This document shows positions 50,112 to 59,294 of a stretch of 64,000 nucleotides of DNA, piece by piece (position 1 is the stretch's first letter; each line of letters opens with the position of its first letter). The stretch is taken from NCBI GenBank assembly GCA_027492545.1, contig JAPUEL010000042.1, positions 24,286 to 88,285 of the forward strand, given 5' to 3'. Below the pieces are notes generated by a model. The model did not search any database. It was not told the DNA's origin and saw only the letters and a list, made by a program, of their open reading frames with translations. Both the position numbers and the translations under genes were made by a program. The DNA is from Propionibacteriaceae bacterium (GTDB lineage Bacteria > Actinomycetota > Actinomycetes > Propionibacteriales > Propionibacteriaceae).

Positions 50112-51296
50112 TCAGGCCAGAACGGTGTCAACGCCTCCCTGACGCACGGTCAGGGTGGCCGCGTCGAGATCCACGCGGAACTCCGCCCCGCCCTGCGGCG
50201 AGTGACAGCGGTAGGCCAGCGTGATGTTGTCGCGGTGCAGCACCTCGACGGAGGCGGTGGCCAGCCATGGGTTGCGCCGCCTGAACCCGATGGCGCCCTG
50301 GTAGGCGCGGTGCAATGGCTCCCCCAGCGCGGACAGCTGGCCCGGCGTGGCGGGCAGGGGCGGCCTGACCTCGTCATCGCCGTGCCAGGCCTCGGTCTTG
50401 GTGCCGGTGAAGCCCTGCTCGTCGCCGTAGTAGACGCTGGGCATCCCGGGCAGCGTCATGAGGATCCTGGCGGCGAGGGCGGCGTGCGCGGCGCCGAGGG
50501 TGGTGGCGATCCGGGTCACGTCGTGGTTGCCGACGAACGTCTGCGGGAGGAAGTGCCGACAGAACGTGTCGTGCCGCTCCAGGGCGTGGGCGAGCTCCCA
50601 GAGGTTGCGGTCGTTGAGCGAGCTCCAGAGGGCCTTCCACAACTCGTACTGGGTCAGCGAGTCCAGGGTCGACTCCTCGATGAACCCGGTGTAGTCGCCG
50701 TGGATGACCTCGCCCAGCAGCACCGCGCCGGGGAACTCGGCCCTTACCCTGGCGGCGGCGTCGCGCCAGAAGCGGGTGGGCACGGCGTAGGCCACGTCGA
50801 GGCGCCAGCCGGCGATCCCCCGGCGCAGCCAGTGCGTCATCGCGTCGGAGACGAGGTCGAGGACGGCGGGGTTGTCGTGATCGAGCTCCACGAGCGAGTC
50901 GTGACCCTCCCAGCCCTTCGGGCGCCCACCCTCCTGCCGGATCAGGTCCGGGCGCTGCGTGACCATGGGGTGCTCCCGCGCGACGTGGTTGAACACGCCG
51001 TCGAGCATGACGTTGATCCCCCGGCCCCGCGCCTCTGCCACGAGGTGGTCGAAGTCAGCGTCGTCGCCCAGGCGGGGGTCGATGCGGAAATGGTCCAGCG
51101 TGTCGTAGCCGTGGGAGACGGACTCGAACACCGGCCCGAGCAGCAGACCGTTGCAGCCCAACTCGACGAGGTAGTCGAGCCACCCCTCCAGCATGGTGAG
51201 CCGGTGCGCGGGGAGCCCGTGGTCCCCGCGGATCGGCGCCCCGACGGCCCCCAGCGGGTAGACCTGCCACCAGATCGCGTGCTCCATCAGGCCCAT
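50112..51296 (-). CDS. GH13 alpha-amylase-family enzyme
   Basis: 394 aa, cytoplasmic (no signal peptide). The four GH13 regions are visible: DGVFNHV (I), GWRLDVAYAV with the nucleophile Asp (II), LLGEVIHGD with the acid/base Glu (III), and FVGNHDV with the transition-state Asp (IV). A short C-terminal beta domain follows. Substrate specificity cannot be told. ATG with GAGGAG upstream; a second ATG is 9 nt in. Separated by 57 nt from the SCO1-like gene, with TAGCCT at 51336-51341 as a possible own -10. Confidence 0.87.
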   Translation of the reverse strand: MGLMEHAIWWQVYPLGAVGAPIRGDHGLPAHRLTMLEGWLDYLVELGCNGLLLGPVFESVSHGYDTLDHFRIDPRLGDDADFDHLVAEARGRGINVMLDGVFNHVAREHPMVTQRPDLIRQEGGRPKGWEGHDSLVELDHDNPAVLDLVSDAMTHWLRRGIAGWRLDVAYAVPTRFWRDAAARVRAEFPGAVLLGEVIHGDYTGFIEESTLDSLTQYELWKALWSSLNDRNLWELAHALERHDTFCRHFLPQTFVGNHDVTRIATTLGAAHAALAARILMTLPGMPSVYYGDEQGFTGTKTEAWHGDDEVRPPLPATPGQLSALGEPLHRAYQGAIGFRRRNPWLATASVEVLHRDNITLAYRCHSPQGGAEFRVDLDAATLTVRQGGVDTVLA

Positions 51297-51353
51297 GGGG
51301 ATTCTCCTCGTCGATAGCCGGTCACCACCACGCCCAGGCTACTCCTGCCCCTG

Positions 51354-51977
51354 TCAGGCCGCGATCAGACGCTCGAAGTCGTCCTTCAGCTCGCCGGCCG
51401 AGAGGCCGTTCCAGACCACCCTCAGCAGACGGTCCTCGCCGAAGCCGAGGACATACGTGCCGTGATCCACCTCATACCCGCCGGACGGGAGCTGCTTGCC
51501 CTCCGCGATGTCGATGCCGAGGCTCATCGCGGCGGGCATGATGTCCTCCAGCGGGCCGGTGAGCCCCACGAAGGATTCGTCGACGCGGGACAGGTACGTC
51601 TTCAGCACCTCGGGGGTGTCCCTGGCCGGGTCCGTGGTCACCACGATGAGCGTGACGTCGTCGACGAGGTCCTCGGGGAGCCGCCGCCTGGCGGTGGCCA
51701 TGTCCGCCATGATGCCGGGGCACACGTCGGGACAGTTGGTGTAGCCGAAGAACAGGGCCACCGCGCGCGTGGTGGGCCCGGTCGCGAGGTTGTAGGGCTG
51801 GCCGTTCTGGTCGGTGAGGGTCACATCGGGCAGCGGTCCACCGCCGTCGGCGAGGTGCGTGCCGTGCCACCCCTCCTGGCCGGTGTCGACGCTGGCGGCA
51901 GGGCCCTCAACCGTGGGCGCGCAGCCGGCCAGCAACGCCAGCGCACCGCCGCCGAGCACGCCGCGGCGTGAGATCAC
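51354..51977 (-). CDS. SCO1/SenC-like copper-binding lipoprotein
   Basis: 207 aa. N-terminus [18 protein letters not shown] combines a twin-arginine-like motif with a lipobox; Cys19 is the lipidated residue. The thioredoxin-like domain has copper ligands CPDVCP and the distal His in DHGTYVLG. Such proteins deliver copper to cytochrome c oxidase CuA. GTG (51975-51977) overlaps the trpA stop, so it is joined to the trp operon, which is unexpected. Confidence 0.92.
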   Translation of the reverse strand: MISRRGVLGGGALALLAGCAPTVEGPAASVDTGQEGWHGTHLADGGGPLPDVTLTDQNGQPYNLATGPTTRAVALFFGYTNCPDVCPGIMADMATARRRLPEDLVDDVTLIVVTTDPARDTPEVLKTYLSRVDESFVGLTGPLEDIMPAAMSLGIDIAEGKQLPSGGYEVDHGTYVLGFGEDRLLRVVWNGLSAGELKDDFERLIAA

Positions 51978-52818
51978 CGGCGCGCCCTCTCCACCCCGTC
52001 GGCCAGCTCCGTGGCGAGCCTGCGCAGCCTCGCGAGGTCCGTCTGCAGATCCAGCCCGTCGGAGTCGAGGCACTTGAGCAGGGCCGAGCCCACGATCACG
52101 AGGTCGGCGTAGCTGCCCACCTCGGCGGCCTGATCGCCGTTGGAGACGCCCAGCCCGATGCCCACGGGAAGGCCCGGGTCAACCGCGCGGGCCCGGGCCG
52201 TGATCACCGGCGCCGCGTCGGAGGTGGACGCGCGGGCACCGGTGACGCCCATCACGCTGGAGGCGTACACCCAGCCGCGACACCTGGCCATCGTGAGGCC
52301 GATCCGCTCCTCCGTCGACGACGGAGCCACGAGGAAGACCCGGTCCAGGCCGTACTTGTCGGTGGCCTCCAACCATTCCGGGCAGTCGTCCGGCGGCAGG
52401 TCAGGGGTGATCGCTCCGGCCCCGCCGGCCGCCGCCAGATCGCGGGCGAACGCGTCCGGCCCGTAGGCCTCGATCAGGTTCCAGTAGGTCATCACCATGG
52501 GGGCGGCGGTGGTCTGGGCCACCGCCTCGACGGCGAGGAACGCGTCCCTGGTGCGCACGCCGCGCGCGCGGGCCTTGGCCGTGGCGTGCTGGATGACCAG
52601 CCCGTCCATGAGCGGATCCGAGTACGGCATGCCGATCTCGACGATGTCCACGCCGCGACCCTCGACGCCCTCGGTGATGGCCTTCAACGCGGAGATCGAG
52701 TCCGCGACACTCGGGTACCCCACCGGCAGGTACCCCACGAGCGCCGGGCGGCCGGAGTCGAGAGCCCTGGCGACCACCTGCCCGGTGATCCCCAGCCGGG
52801 AGGCGTCGGTGAACCGGC

Positions 52819-52822
<4 letters not shown>
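51974..52822 (-). CDS. trpA: Tryptophan synthase alpha chain
   Basis: 282 aa TIM barrel. Catalytic Glu and Asp in [14 protein letters not shown]. Releases indole and passes it to TrpB. ATG overlaps the trpB stop. Confidence 0.96.
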
Positions 52823-54050
<1,228 letters not shown>

Positions 54051-54054
<4 letters not shown>

Positions 54055-54845
54055 GCGTCCTGCCTCTCTGCGGCGGACATGAAGTCCGCGATGGCTCGGG
54101 TGGGGTCGCCGTGCTTGACCAGCGCCTCCCCCACGAGGATGACGTCCGCGCCCTGGGCGGCGACCGTGGCCACGTCGTCGGTGGTGAGGATCCCCGACTC
54201 TGCGACCCGGACGGCCCGGTCCCCGATGCGCCCGGAGAGGATCCCGAAGGTGTCGAGGTTCACGTCGAGGGTCTTGAGGTTGCGGTTGTTGACGCCGATG
54301 AGGTCGAAGCCGAGCGCCAACGCCCGGTCCACCTCGTCGGCGGTGTGGGTCTCCACGAGCGCCGTCATCCCCAGATCCGCGGTGAGGGCACCGAAGCGGG
54401 CCAGCTGCTCGTCGGTCAGCGCGGCGACGATGAGCAGCACCATGTCCGCCCCGTGCGCGCGGGCCTCGATGAACTGGTACTCGTCCACCATGAAGTCCTT
54501 GCGGAGCACCGGCACGGCCACGGCGGCGCGCACGGCGTCCAGGTCCGCCAGCGTGCCGTTGAAGCGACGCTCCTCGGTGAGGACCGAGATGGCGGCGGCT
54601 CCCCCTGCCTCGTAGGAGGCGGCCAGGGACGCCGGGTCCGCGATGTCTGCCAGGTCACCCTTGGACGGCGACCTCCGCTTCACCTCGGCGATCACTGCGA
54701 GACGGTCCTCGCGGAACCGCGGCATGGGATCGAGCGCGGGCGCCGCCGACCGGGCGGCACGTTGCACCTCCGCCAGAGGGACTTCCGCCCTGCGGTGATC
54801 GAGGTCGAGCCGGACTCCGGCGATGATGTCGTCCAGGACGGTCAC
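54051..54845 (-). CDS. trpC: Indole-3-glycerol phosphate synthase
   Basis: 264 aa. Catalytic [13 protein letters not shown] and the [24 protein letters not shown] blocks are present. Monofunctional: there is no fused TrpF domain. GTG start at 54843-54845 overlaps the stop of the small HGxxPAAW gene. Confidence 0.96.
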
Positions 54846-55048
54846 GGCTGGCCGTAGCCCATGGCCTTCATGACCATGGTGCCCAGCCCGGCGATCAGCA
54901 GCAGCGCCGCGCCGAAGATGACCAGCGCCCAGTTGGGCCCCAGCATCGCGCCTCCTGCGGCGATGACGGAGCCGACGGCGGCCGTGATCGAGCCCGCCCA
55001 TGCCGCAGGGCTCTTGCCGTGGTGGTAGTGCTTCGGGGTACGCGCCAT
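54842..55048 (-). CDS. HGxxPAAW small membrane protein
   Basis: 68 aa with the family signature HHGKSPAAW near the N-terminus and two membrane helices. Known only from actinobacterial trp operons; function unknown. Shares bases with trpC, so it is translated with it. Confidence 0.88.
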   Translation of the reverse strand: MARTPKHYHHGKSPAAWAGSITAAVGSVIAAGGAMLGPNWALVIFGAALLLIAGLGTMVMKAMGYGQP

Positions 55049-55084
55049 GACCCTGGCCTTTCGTCGCTGCCTTGGTGGCCGAGA

Positions 55085-55492
55085 TTACCCTGACCCGCCA
55101 GCGGCCCGCACGTCCTGTTCACCGGTGGGGTCCGCCCCGTCGTCCATGGCCTTCCACAGGTCGACGGGGTGGTCCCCCGCCTGCCTGGTGCGGGCCACCC
55201 AGGCGGGCCCCCACCACGCCATGCCCAGCAGCGCCACGGCCGCGACGACGAAGCCACCCAGCGCCACCCACTGCCCCGCCTGCCCGGCCCACCCCGCCGA
55301 GGCCACGGCCAGCGCGGTCAGCGCGACGCCCAGGACTCGGAGCCGCACGCCGCGCAGCATCAGCGACAGCCCGAGGCCCGCCGCGACCGCCCACGCGAGC
55401 GAGGCCACGCCACTGCCGGCCGCCTGGGCCGAGAAGCCGGCGACGAGCGACCCTGCCAGAGCGAGGAGGGTGACCGGCCAGCGTCGGGTCAC
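55085..55492 (-). CDS. Trp-biosynthesis-associated membrane protein (TIGR02234 type)
   Basis: 135 aa, about four membrane helices, starting TRRWPVTLLALAGSL, typical of this family, which is found between trpE and trpC in actinobacteria. Somewhat short. GTG (55490-55492) overlaps the trpE stop. A role in tryptophan or aromatic precursor transport has been guessed, not shown. Confidence 0.82.
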   Translation of the reverse strand: MTRRWPVTLLALAGSLVAGFSAQAAGSGVASLAWAVAAGLGLSLMLRGVRLRVLGVALTALAVASAGWAGQAGQWVALGGFVVAAVALLGMAWWGPAWVARTRQAGDHPVDLWKAMDDGADPTGEQDVRAAGGSG

Positions 55493-56976
55493 GACGAGCC
55501 CATCGCCTCTGCCCGGGCCAGTGCCGTGATGACGGCCCGCGCCTTGTGCCTGCACTCGGCGTCCTCGGTCTCCGGCACGGAGTCCGCGACGATGCCCGCC
55601 CCGGCCTGCACGTGGGCCACGCCGTCGGCGAGCACCGCCGTGCGGATCGCGATGGCCACGTCGGAGTTGCCGGCGAAGTCGAAGTAGCCGACGACGCCGC
55701 CGTAGAGCCCCCTCCGCGACACCTCCAGCCTGTCGATGATCTCCATGGCGCGCACCTTCGGAGCCCCGGACAGGGTCCCGGCCGGGAAGCAGGCCAGCAC
55801 CGCGTCGAGCGCGCTGCGCCCGTAGGCCAGCCGCCCGGACACGGCCGCCTCGAGGTGCATGATGTGGCTGTAGCGGTGGATGTTCATGAACTCGTGCACG
55901 GTGACGCTGCCCGGCTTGCAGATGCGGCCGAGGTCGTTGCGGCCGAGGTCCACGAGCATGAGGTGCTCGGCCTTCTCCTTCGGGTCCGCGAGGAGCTCCT
56001 CGCCGAGGCGCCGGTCCTCGTCCGGAGTGGCGCCGCGCGGCCGGGAGCCGGCGATGGGGCGGGTCGTGACCAGGCCGTCCTGCACCGTCACCAGGGCCTC
56101 GGGGCTGGAGCCCACGACGTCGAAGCCGGGCAGGCGCAGCAGGTACAGGTAGGGGCTGGGGTTGGTGAGCCGCAACGCCCGGTACACCTCCAGCGCGTCG
56201 GCCGTGACGGGGATGTCGAACCGTTGGGACACGACGATCTGGAAGGCCTCGCCGGCGCGGATCTCCTCCTCGGCCTCCTCCACCATCGCCATGTACTCCT
56301 CGGACGTGCGCTGGCGCCGGATCACCGGCTCCACAGGCTCGCCCTCCTGGGCGGCCAGCGACGGGCGGGGCGCGCGCACCTGCTCGGCCATGTCCTCGAC
56401 GGCGGCCACGGCCCCGTAGTAGGCGCGCTCGACGCCCTCGTCGGTGCCGTCGAAGTTGATGGCGTTGGCGATGAGCCACAGCTCGCCGGTGTGATGGTCG
56501 AGGACGGCCACCTCGCTGGCGAGCATCATCACCAACTCGGGCAGGCCCAGGTCGTCGACGGTGGTGTCGGGGAGCCTCTCGAGTCGGCGGACCACGTCGT
56601 AGCCGAGGTAGCCCACCATGCCGGCGTGGAACGGCGGCAGCCCTTCGACGACGGGGGTGGCCAGCTCGGTCAGCGTGGTGCGGAGGACCTCGAGCGGGTT
56701 GCCCTCGCCGATGCCGGCGAGCTGATGCCCGATCCAGCGGGCCTTGCCCTCCACCTCGGTGAGGGTGGCCGCGGTGCGCACCCCGATGAAGGAGTACCGA
56801 GACCACACGCCCGCCTCGGCGGACTCGAACAGGAACGTGCCCTCGCGGGCCCCGCAAAGCGCCTGGTACACGGCCACCGGGGTCAGATCGTCGGCGAGCA
56901 GCTTGGCGTGCACGCTGATCACCCGCCGGTCCTCGGCGAGCACGGTGAACTGGGCCAGCGTCGGGGTGATGCGCAT
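55489..56976 (-). CDS. trpE: Anthranilate synthase component I
   Basis: 495 aa. Chorismate-binding domain with PIAGSRPRGATPDED, HLMLVDLGRNDLGR, and FPAGTLSGAPK. N-terminal regulatory region has FLFESAE, matching the LLES-type tryptophan feedback site. ATG overlaps the hisI stop by one base. trpG and trpD are not in the window. Confidence 0.96.
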   Translation of the reverse strand: MRITPTLAQFTVLAEDRRVISVHAKLLADDLTPVAVYQALCGAREGTFLFESAEAGVWSRYSFIGVRTAATLTEVEGKARWIGHQLAGIGEGNPLEVLRTTLTELATPVVEGLPPFHAGMVGYLGYDVVRRLERLPDTTVDDLGLPELVMMLASEVAVLDHHTGELWLIANAINFDGTDEGVERAYYGAVAAVEDMAEQVRAPRPSLAAQEGEPVEPVIRRQRTSEEYMAMVEEAEEEIRAGEAFQIVVSQRFDIPVTADALEVYRALRLTNPSPYLYLLRLPGFDVVGSSPEALVTVQDGLVTTRPIAGSRPRGATPDEDRRLGEELLADPKEKAEHLMLVDLGRNDLGRICKPGSVTVHEFMNIHRYSHIMHLEAAVSGRLAYGRSALDAVLACFPAGTLSGAPKVRAMEIIDRLEVSRRGLYGGVVGYFDFAGNSDVAIAIRTAVLADGVAHVQAGAGIVADSVPETEDAECRHKARAVITALARAEAMGSS

Positions 56977-57311
56977 CAGAGGTCCTCCGCCGTCAGGGGG
57001 GTGTAGAAGCAGGTGCGGTTGCCCGTGTGGCAGGCGGCCCCGGTCTGGTCGACCGTCACGAGCAGGGCGTCGCCGTCGCAGTCCAGCGCCACCGACACCA
57101 CGGCCTGGGTGTGGCCCGACGTCTCCCCCTTCACCCAGTACTCCTGCCGCGACCGTGACCAGTAGGTGGCGCGCCCCGTCGTCAGGGTGCGGCGCAGCGA
57201 CTCGGCGTTCATCCACGCGAGCATCAGCACCTCCCCCGTCTCGGCGTCCTGGGCGACGGCGGGGATCAGCCCGTCGGCGTTGTACCTGATGGTGCCTGTC
57301 ATGGGGCACAT
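56976..57311 (-). CDS. hisI: Phosphoribosyl-AMP cyclohydrolase
   Basis: 111 aa, cyclohydrolase domain only, no HisE fusion. Metal-ligand cysteines and aspartates in [10 protein letters not shown] and [10 protein letters not shown]. Start at ATG 57309-57311 (AAGG just before it); an ATG at 57302 is also possible. Co-transcribed with trpE. Confidence 0.93.
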   Translation of the reverse strand: MCPMTGTIRYNADGLIPAVAQDAETGEVLMLAWMNAESLRRTLTTGRATYWSRSRQEYWVKGETSGHTQAVVSVALDCDGDALLVTVDQTGAACHTGNRTCFYTPLTAEDL

Positions 57312-57322
57312 TCTGCCTTGCC

Positions 57323-57328
57323 TAAGCT
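57323..57328 (+). promoter_or_regulatory. -10 box for the TIGR03085 gene
   Basis: TAAGCT, 6 nt before the ATG at 57335, in the 23-nt divergent gap with hisI, no ribosome site. Leaderless start. Confidence 0.45.
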
Positions 57329-57334
57329 GGTGCC

Positions 57335-57943
57335 ATGACCTTCGCCCAGCGCCAGCGCGCCGCCCTCGTCTCCCTCATGCGCCGCCTCGGACCGTTCGCC
57401 CCCACCAGGTGCGGGGGGTGGCAGACCCAGGACCTCGCCGCCCACCTCTACGTCCGCGAACACCGCCTCGACGCGCTGCCCGGGATCGGGCTCGAGCGCT
57501 TCGCCGGCCGGACCGAGCGGATCCAGCGCGAGTCTCTCCACACCCTCGGCTACCCGGGCCTCCTGGACGAGATCGAGCGGCCCGGGTGGGTGATGCGGCC
57601 GCTCGACAAGCTGGTCAACACGTCGGAGCTGTACATCCACCACGAGGACGTGCTGCGCGCCAACGGGGGCACCCAGACCCTCACCGCCCAGGAGCAGCAG
57701 GAGCTGTGGCCGGTGGCCGTCATGCTCGCCCGCAAGGCAAAATCCTCCTTCGGCGGCCGGGTGCTGCTCACCCGGACCGACACCGGGAACCGGATCGAGA
57801 TGGGGCGCGGCACGAGACCCGTACACGTCTCCGGCTTGCCCTCGGAGCTTGTTCTGCTGCTGAGCGGCCGCGAGGCCGACGTCGCGGTGACCGGCGAGCC
57901 GGAGTCCGTCGAGGACTGGCGGGCCGCGGTCTCCGGCCTCTGA
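57335..57943 (+). CDS. TIGR03085 family protein (DinB/MDMPI-like metal-binding)
   Basis: 202 aa. N-terminal four-helix bundle with W/D pattern and metal-binding histidines ([20 protein letters not shown]). Related to mycothiol-dependent maleylpyruvate isomerase fold proteins. Often found next to hisI/trpE in actinobacteria. Function unknown. Confidence 0.87.
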   Translation: MTFAQRQRAALVSLMRRLGPFAPTRCGGWQTQDLAAHLYVREHRLDALPGIGLERFAGRTERIQRESLHTLGYPGLLDEIERPGWVMRPLDKLVNTSELYIHHEDVLRANGGTQTLTAQEQQELWPVAVMLARKAKSSFGGRVLLTRTDTGNRIEMGRGTRPVHVSGLPSELVLLLSGREADVAVTGEPESVEDWRAAVSGL

Positions 57944-58046
57944 GCAGCCTCCCCCTTTGCGTCGGGCGGGGCGCGGGTGATGATGGCGTATCAGGGACCC
58001 GGGAACCGTCCTCTTGACCGGTAAAGCCCCCCATCCCGTCACCACC

Positions 58047-58052
58047 GGAGGT
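58047..58052 (+). promoter_or_regulatory. Ribosome-binding site that sets the start of the Tyr/Pro peptide
   Basis: GGAGGT, 5-6 nt before the GTG at 58058. It shows that the first translated frame is the short ORF, not the sigma frame, whose earliest GTG (58051) lies inside this site. The 114 nt upstream (57944-58057) hold GGAACC (58002-58007) and TTGACC (58014-58019), but neither has a matching -10. Confidence 0.65.
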
Positions 58053-58057
58053 GTCCA

Positions 58058-58261
58058 GTGCATCCGTTACCCTGCCGTCACGCCACCCGCCCATGGGCGG
58101 TCACGCGAGACTCGTACGGCCCCCCGACGCCGTTCTACGTGCCGAATCCCTACTACGTGCCGATGCCCTACTACGTGCCGATGCCGTACTACGGGTCGGC
58201 GCGTGTGAGTCGTCGACGCCTGCACACCCCGGTGGGGGTGACGACGGGTCAGGCCCCGTGA
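58058..58261 (+). CDS. Tyr/Pro-repeat small peptide upstream of the sigma factor
   Basis: 67 aa from the GTG at 58058. Contains three 6-residue repeats, FYVPNP, YYVPMP and YYVPMP, followed by YYGS, between residues 26 and 46. No signal peptide or membrane helix; the flanks are basic (SRRRLHTP). The stop (TGA 58259-58261) overlaps the sigma GTG (58258-58260), so translation is coupled. Strong ribosome site supports it as real. Possible roles: regulatory leader peptide, protease substrate or structural peptide. I know no family for it. Confidence 0.65.
   Translation: MHPLPCRHATRPWAVTRDSYGPPTPFYVPNPYYVPMPYYVPMPYYGSARVSRRRLHTPVGVTTGQAP
58133..58195 (+). repeat. 18-nt tandem repeat coding for YYVPMP
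   Basis: Three 18-nt units (58133-58150, 58151-58168, 58169-58186) plus a partial fourth. The last two differ only at the final wobble base. Third-position variation (CCC versus CCG) and the in-frame 6-codon period support a coding role. Confidence 0.85.
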
Positions 58262-58821
58262 CCTCGGCGGAATCGCTGGCCTCCCGCGCGGCCGAGGCGT
58301 TCGTCGCCTTCCGCGACGGCGACCCGGCCCGTCTCGCCGACCTCGTGACGCTCCTCACCCCGCCGCTGTGGGCGGTCGCCCGGTCCTCCGGCCTGAATCC
58401 AGCCCAGGCCGAGGACGTCATCCAGTCCTCCTGGCTCGCGCTGGTGCGCGCGTCGTCGTCCATCTCCGAGCCTCAGGCTGTGTTCGCCTGGCTGCTCACC
58501 ACCACGCGGCGGGAGGCGTGGCGCGTGGCCCGCGTCCCCCCGGAGGTCGAGCTACCGGAGGCCGCGGTGGCGCGCGGGCCCACCCCCGAGGACGTCGCGG
58601 AGTCCGACGACCTCAACCGTCGGCTGTGGACGCACGTGCGGGCGCTCAGCCCGCGCTGCCAAACCCTGCTCCGCGTCATCGCCTACTCAAGCCGCCCCGA
58701 CTACGCCACCATCTCCGCCGCGCTCGGCATGCCGGTCGGCTCCATCGGCCCCACTAGGGGGCGGTGCCTGTCCACGCTGCGCCGCGCGCTCGCCAACGAC
58801 CCCGCCTGGAGCCCCGCATGA
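58258..58821 (+). CDS. ECF-type RNA polymerase sigma factor
   Basis: 187 aa with only regions 2 and 4. Region 2, residues about 18-92, contains the PAQAEDVIQSSWLAL helix that binds the beta-prime clamp and the TTTRREAWRVAR -10 recognition helix. Region 4, about 118-178, ends with the helix-turn-helix DYATISAALGMPVGSIG. It directs transcription from its own promoters when released. No transmembrane anti-sigma with a zinc motif follows; instead a 158-aa soluble protein and a CHAT protease do. GTG start overlaps the upstream peptide stop. Confidence 0.88.
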   Translation: MTSAESLASRAAEAFVAFRDGDPARLADLVTLLTPPLWAVARSSGLNPAQAEDVIQSSWLALVRASSSISEPQAVFAWLLTTTRREAWRVARVPPEVELPEAAVARGPTPEDVAESDDLNRRLWTHVRALSPRCQTLLRVIAYSSRPDYATISAALGMPVGSIGPTRGRCLSTLRRALANDPAWSPA

Positions 58822-59294
58822 CCGCCCACGACGATGCCCTGATGCCGCTCGACGACAGCGACGAGCTGCTGCTCGCAGCGATCGCCGCGGCGCAGGCCGA
58901 CCAGGACCCGCTCCCCGCCGGGCTGCCGGGGCGCGTGCGGTTCGCCCTGTCCCTGGAGCTGATGAACGCCGAGCTGGCCGCCCTGCAGACGGCGTCGCCG
59001 GCCGGGGCGAGAGGGGTCGATCCAGCCGTCACGGACACGCTGACCTTCACGGCCTCCGGCCTCAGCCTCATGGTGGTGCTGAGCGAGGCCGACGGGGGCG
59101 TGCGCGTGGACGGCTGGGTGACCGGCGGAGGGGTGAGGGTGGAGGCGCGGTCGGCCGATGCCGTGGACGTCCAGGTCTCCGACGCCACCGGCCGGCTCAC
59201 CTGGCCCGTGGTGCCCCACGGACCGCTGCGCTTCCTCATCCACCCTCCCCGCCCTGGCCAGCGCCCCGTCGTCACACCGGCGATCGAGGTGTAG
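58818..59294 (+). CDS. 158-aa soluble protein between sigma and CHAT, candidate anti-sigma
   Basis: No family recognised. N-terminal helical region (residues about 10-60, rich in Ala, Leu, Asp and Glu, with ALSLELMNAELAALQ) and C-terminal beta-rich region (about 75-158). No membrane helix, no Cys/His metal site, no signal peptide. ATG overlaps the sigma stop (ATGA) and its TAG is immediately followed by the CHAT GTG. Position suggests that it controls the sigma factor or is a substrate of the protease. Confidence 0.7.
   Translation: MTAHDDALMPLDDSDELLLAAIAAAQADQDPLPAGLPGRVRFALSLELMNAELAALQTASPAGARGVDPAVTDTLTFTASGLSLMVVLSEADGGVRVDGWVTGGGVRVEARSADAVDVQVSDATGRLTWPVVPHGPLRFLIHPPRPGQRPVVTPAIEV

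Noticed and set aside
51297..51353. Full promoter for the GH13 gene
   Set aside because: TAGCCT is present, but the CTGACA upstream is only about 10 nt away, too close for a -35; left as a note in the gene entry.
58002..58039. ECF autoregulatory promoter (GGAACC) before the sigma operon
   Set aside because: No CGTC or GTT-like -10 at 16-17 nt; the nearest CCGTC is 28 nt away.
58133..58195. CRISPR-like direct repeats
   Set aside because: Units are 18 nt with no spacers and keep a reading frame; no cas genes are present.
58051..58257. Extended N-terminus for the sigma factor from GTG 58051 (LLRADA repeats)
   Set aside because: The GTG lies inside the GGAGGT ribosome site, the repeat LLRADA is the off-frame reading of the YYVPMP repeat, and sigma regions begin only after 58258.
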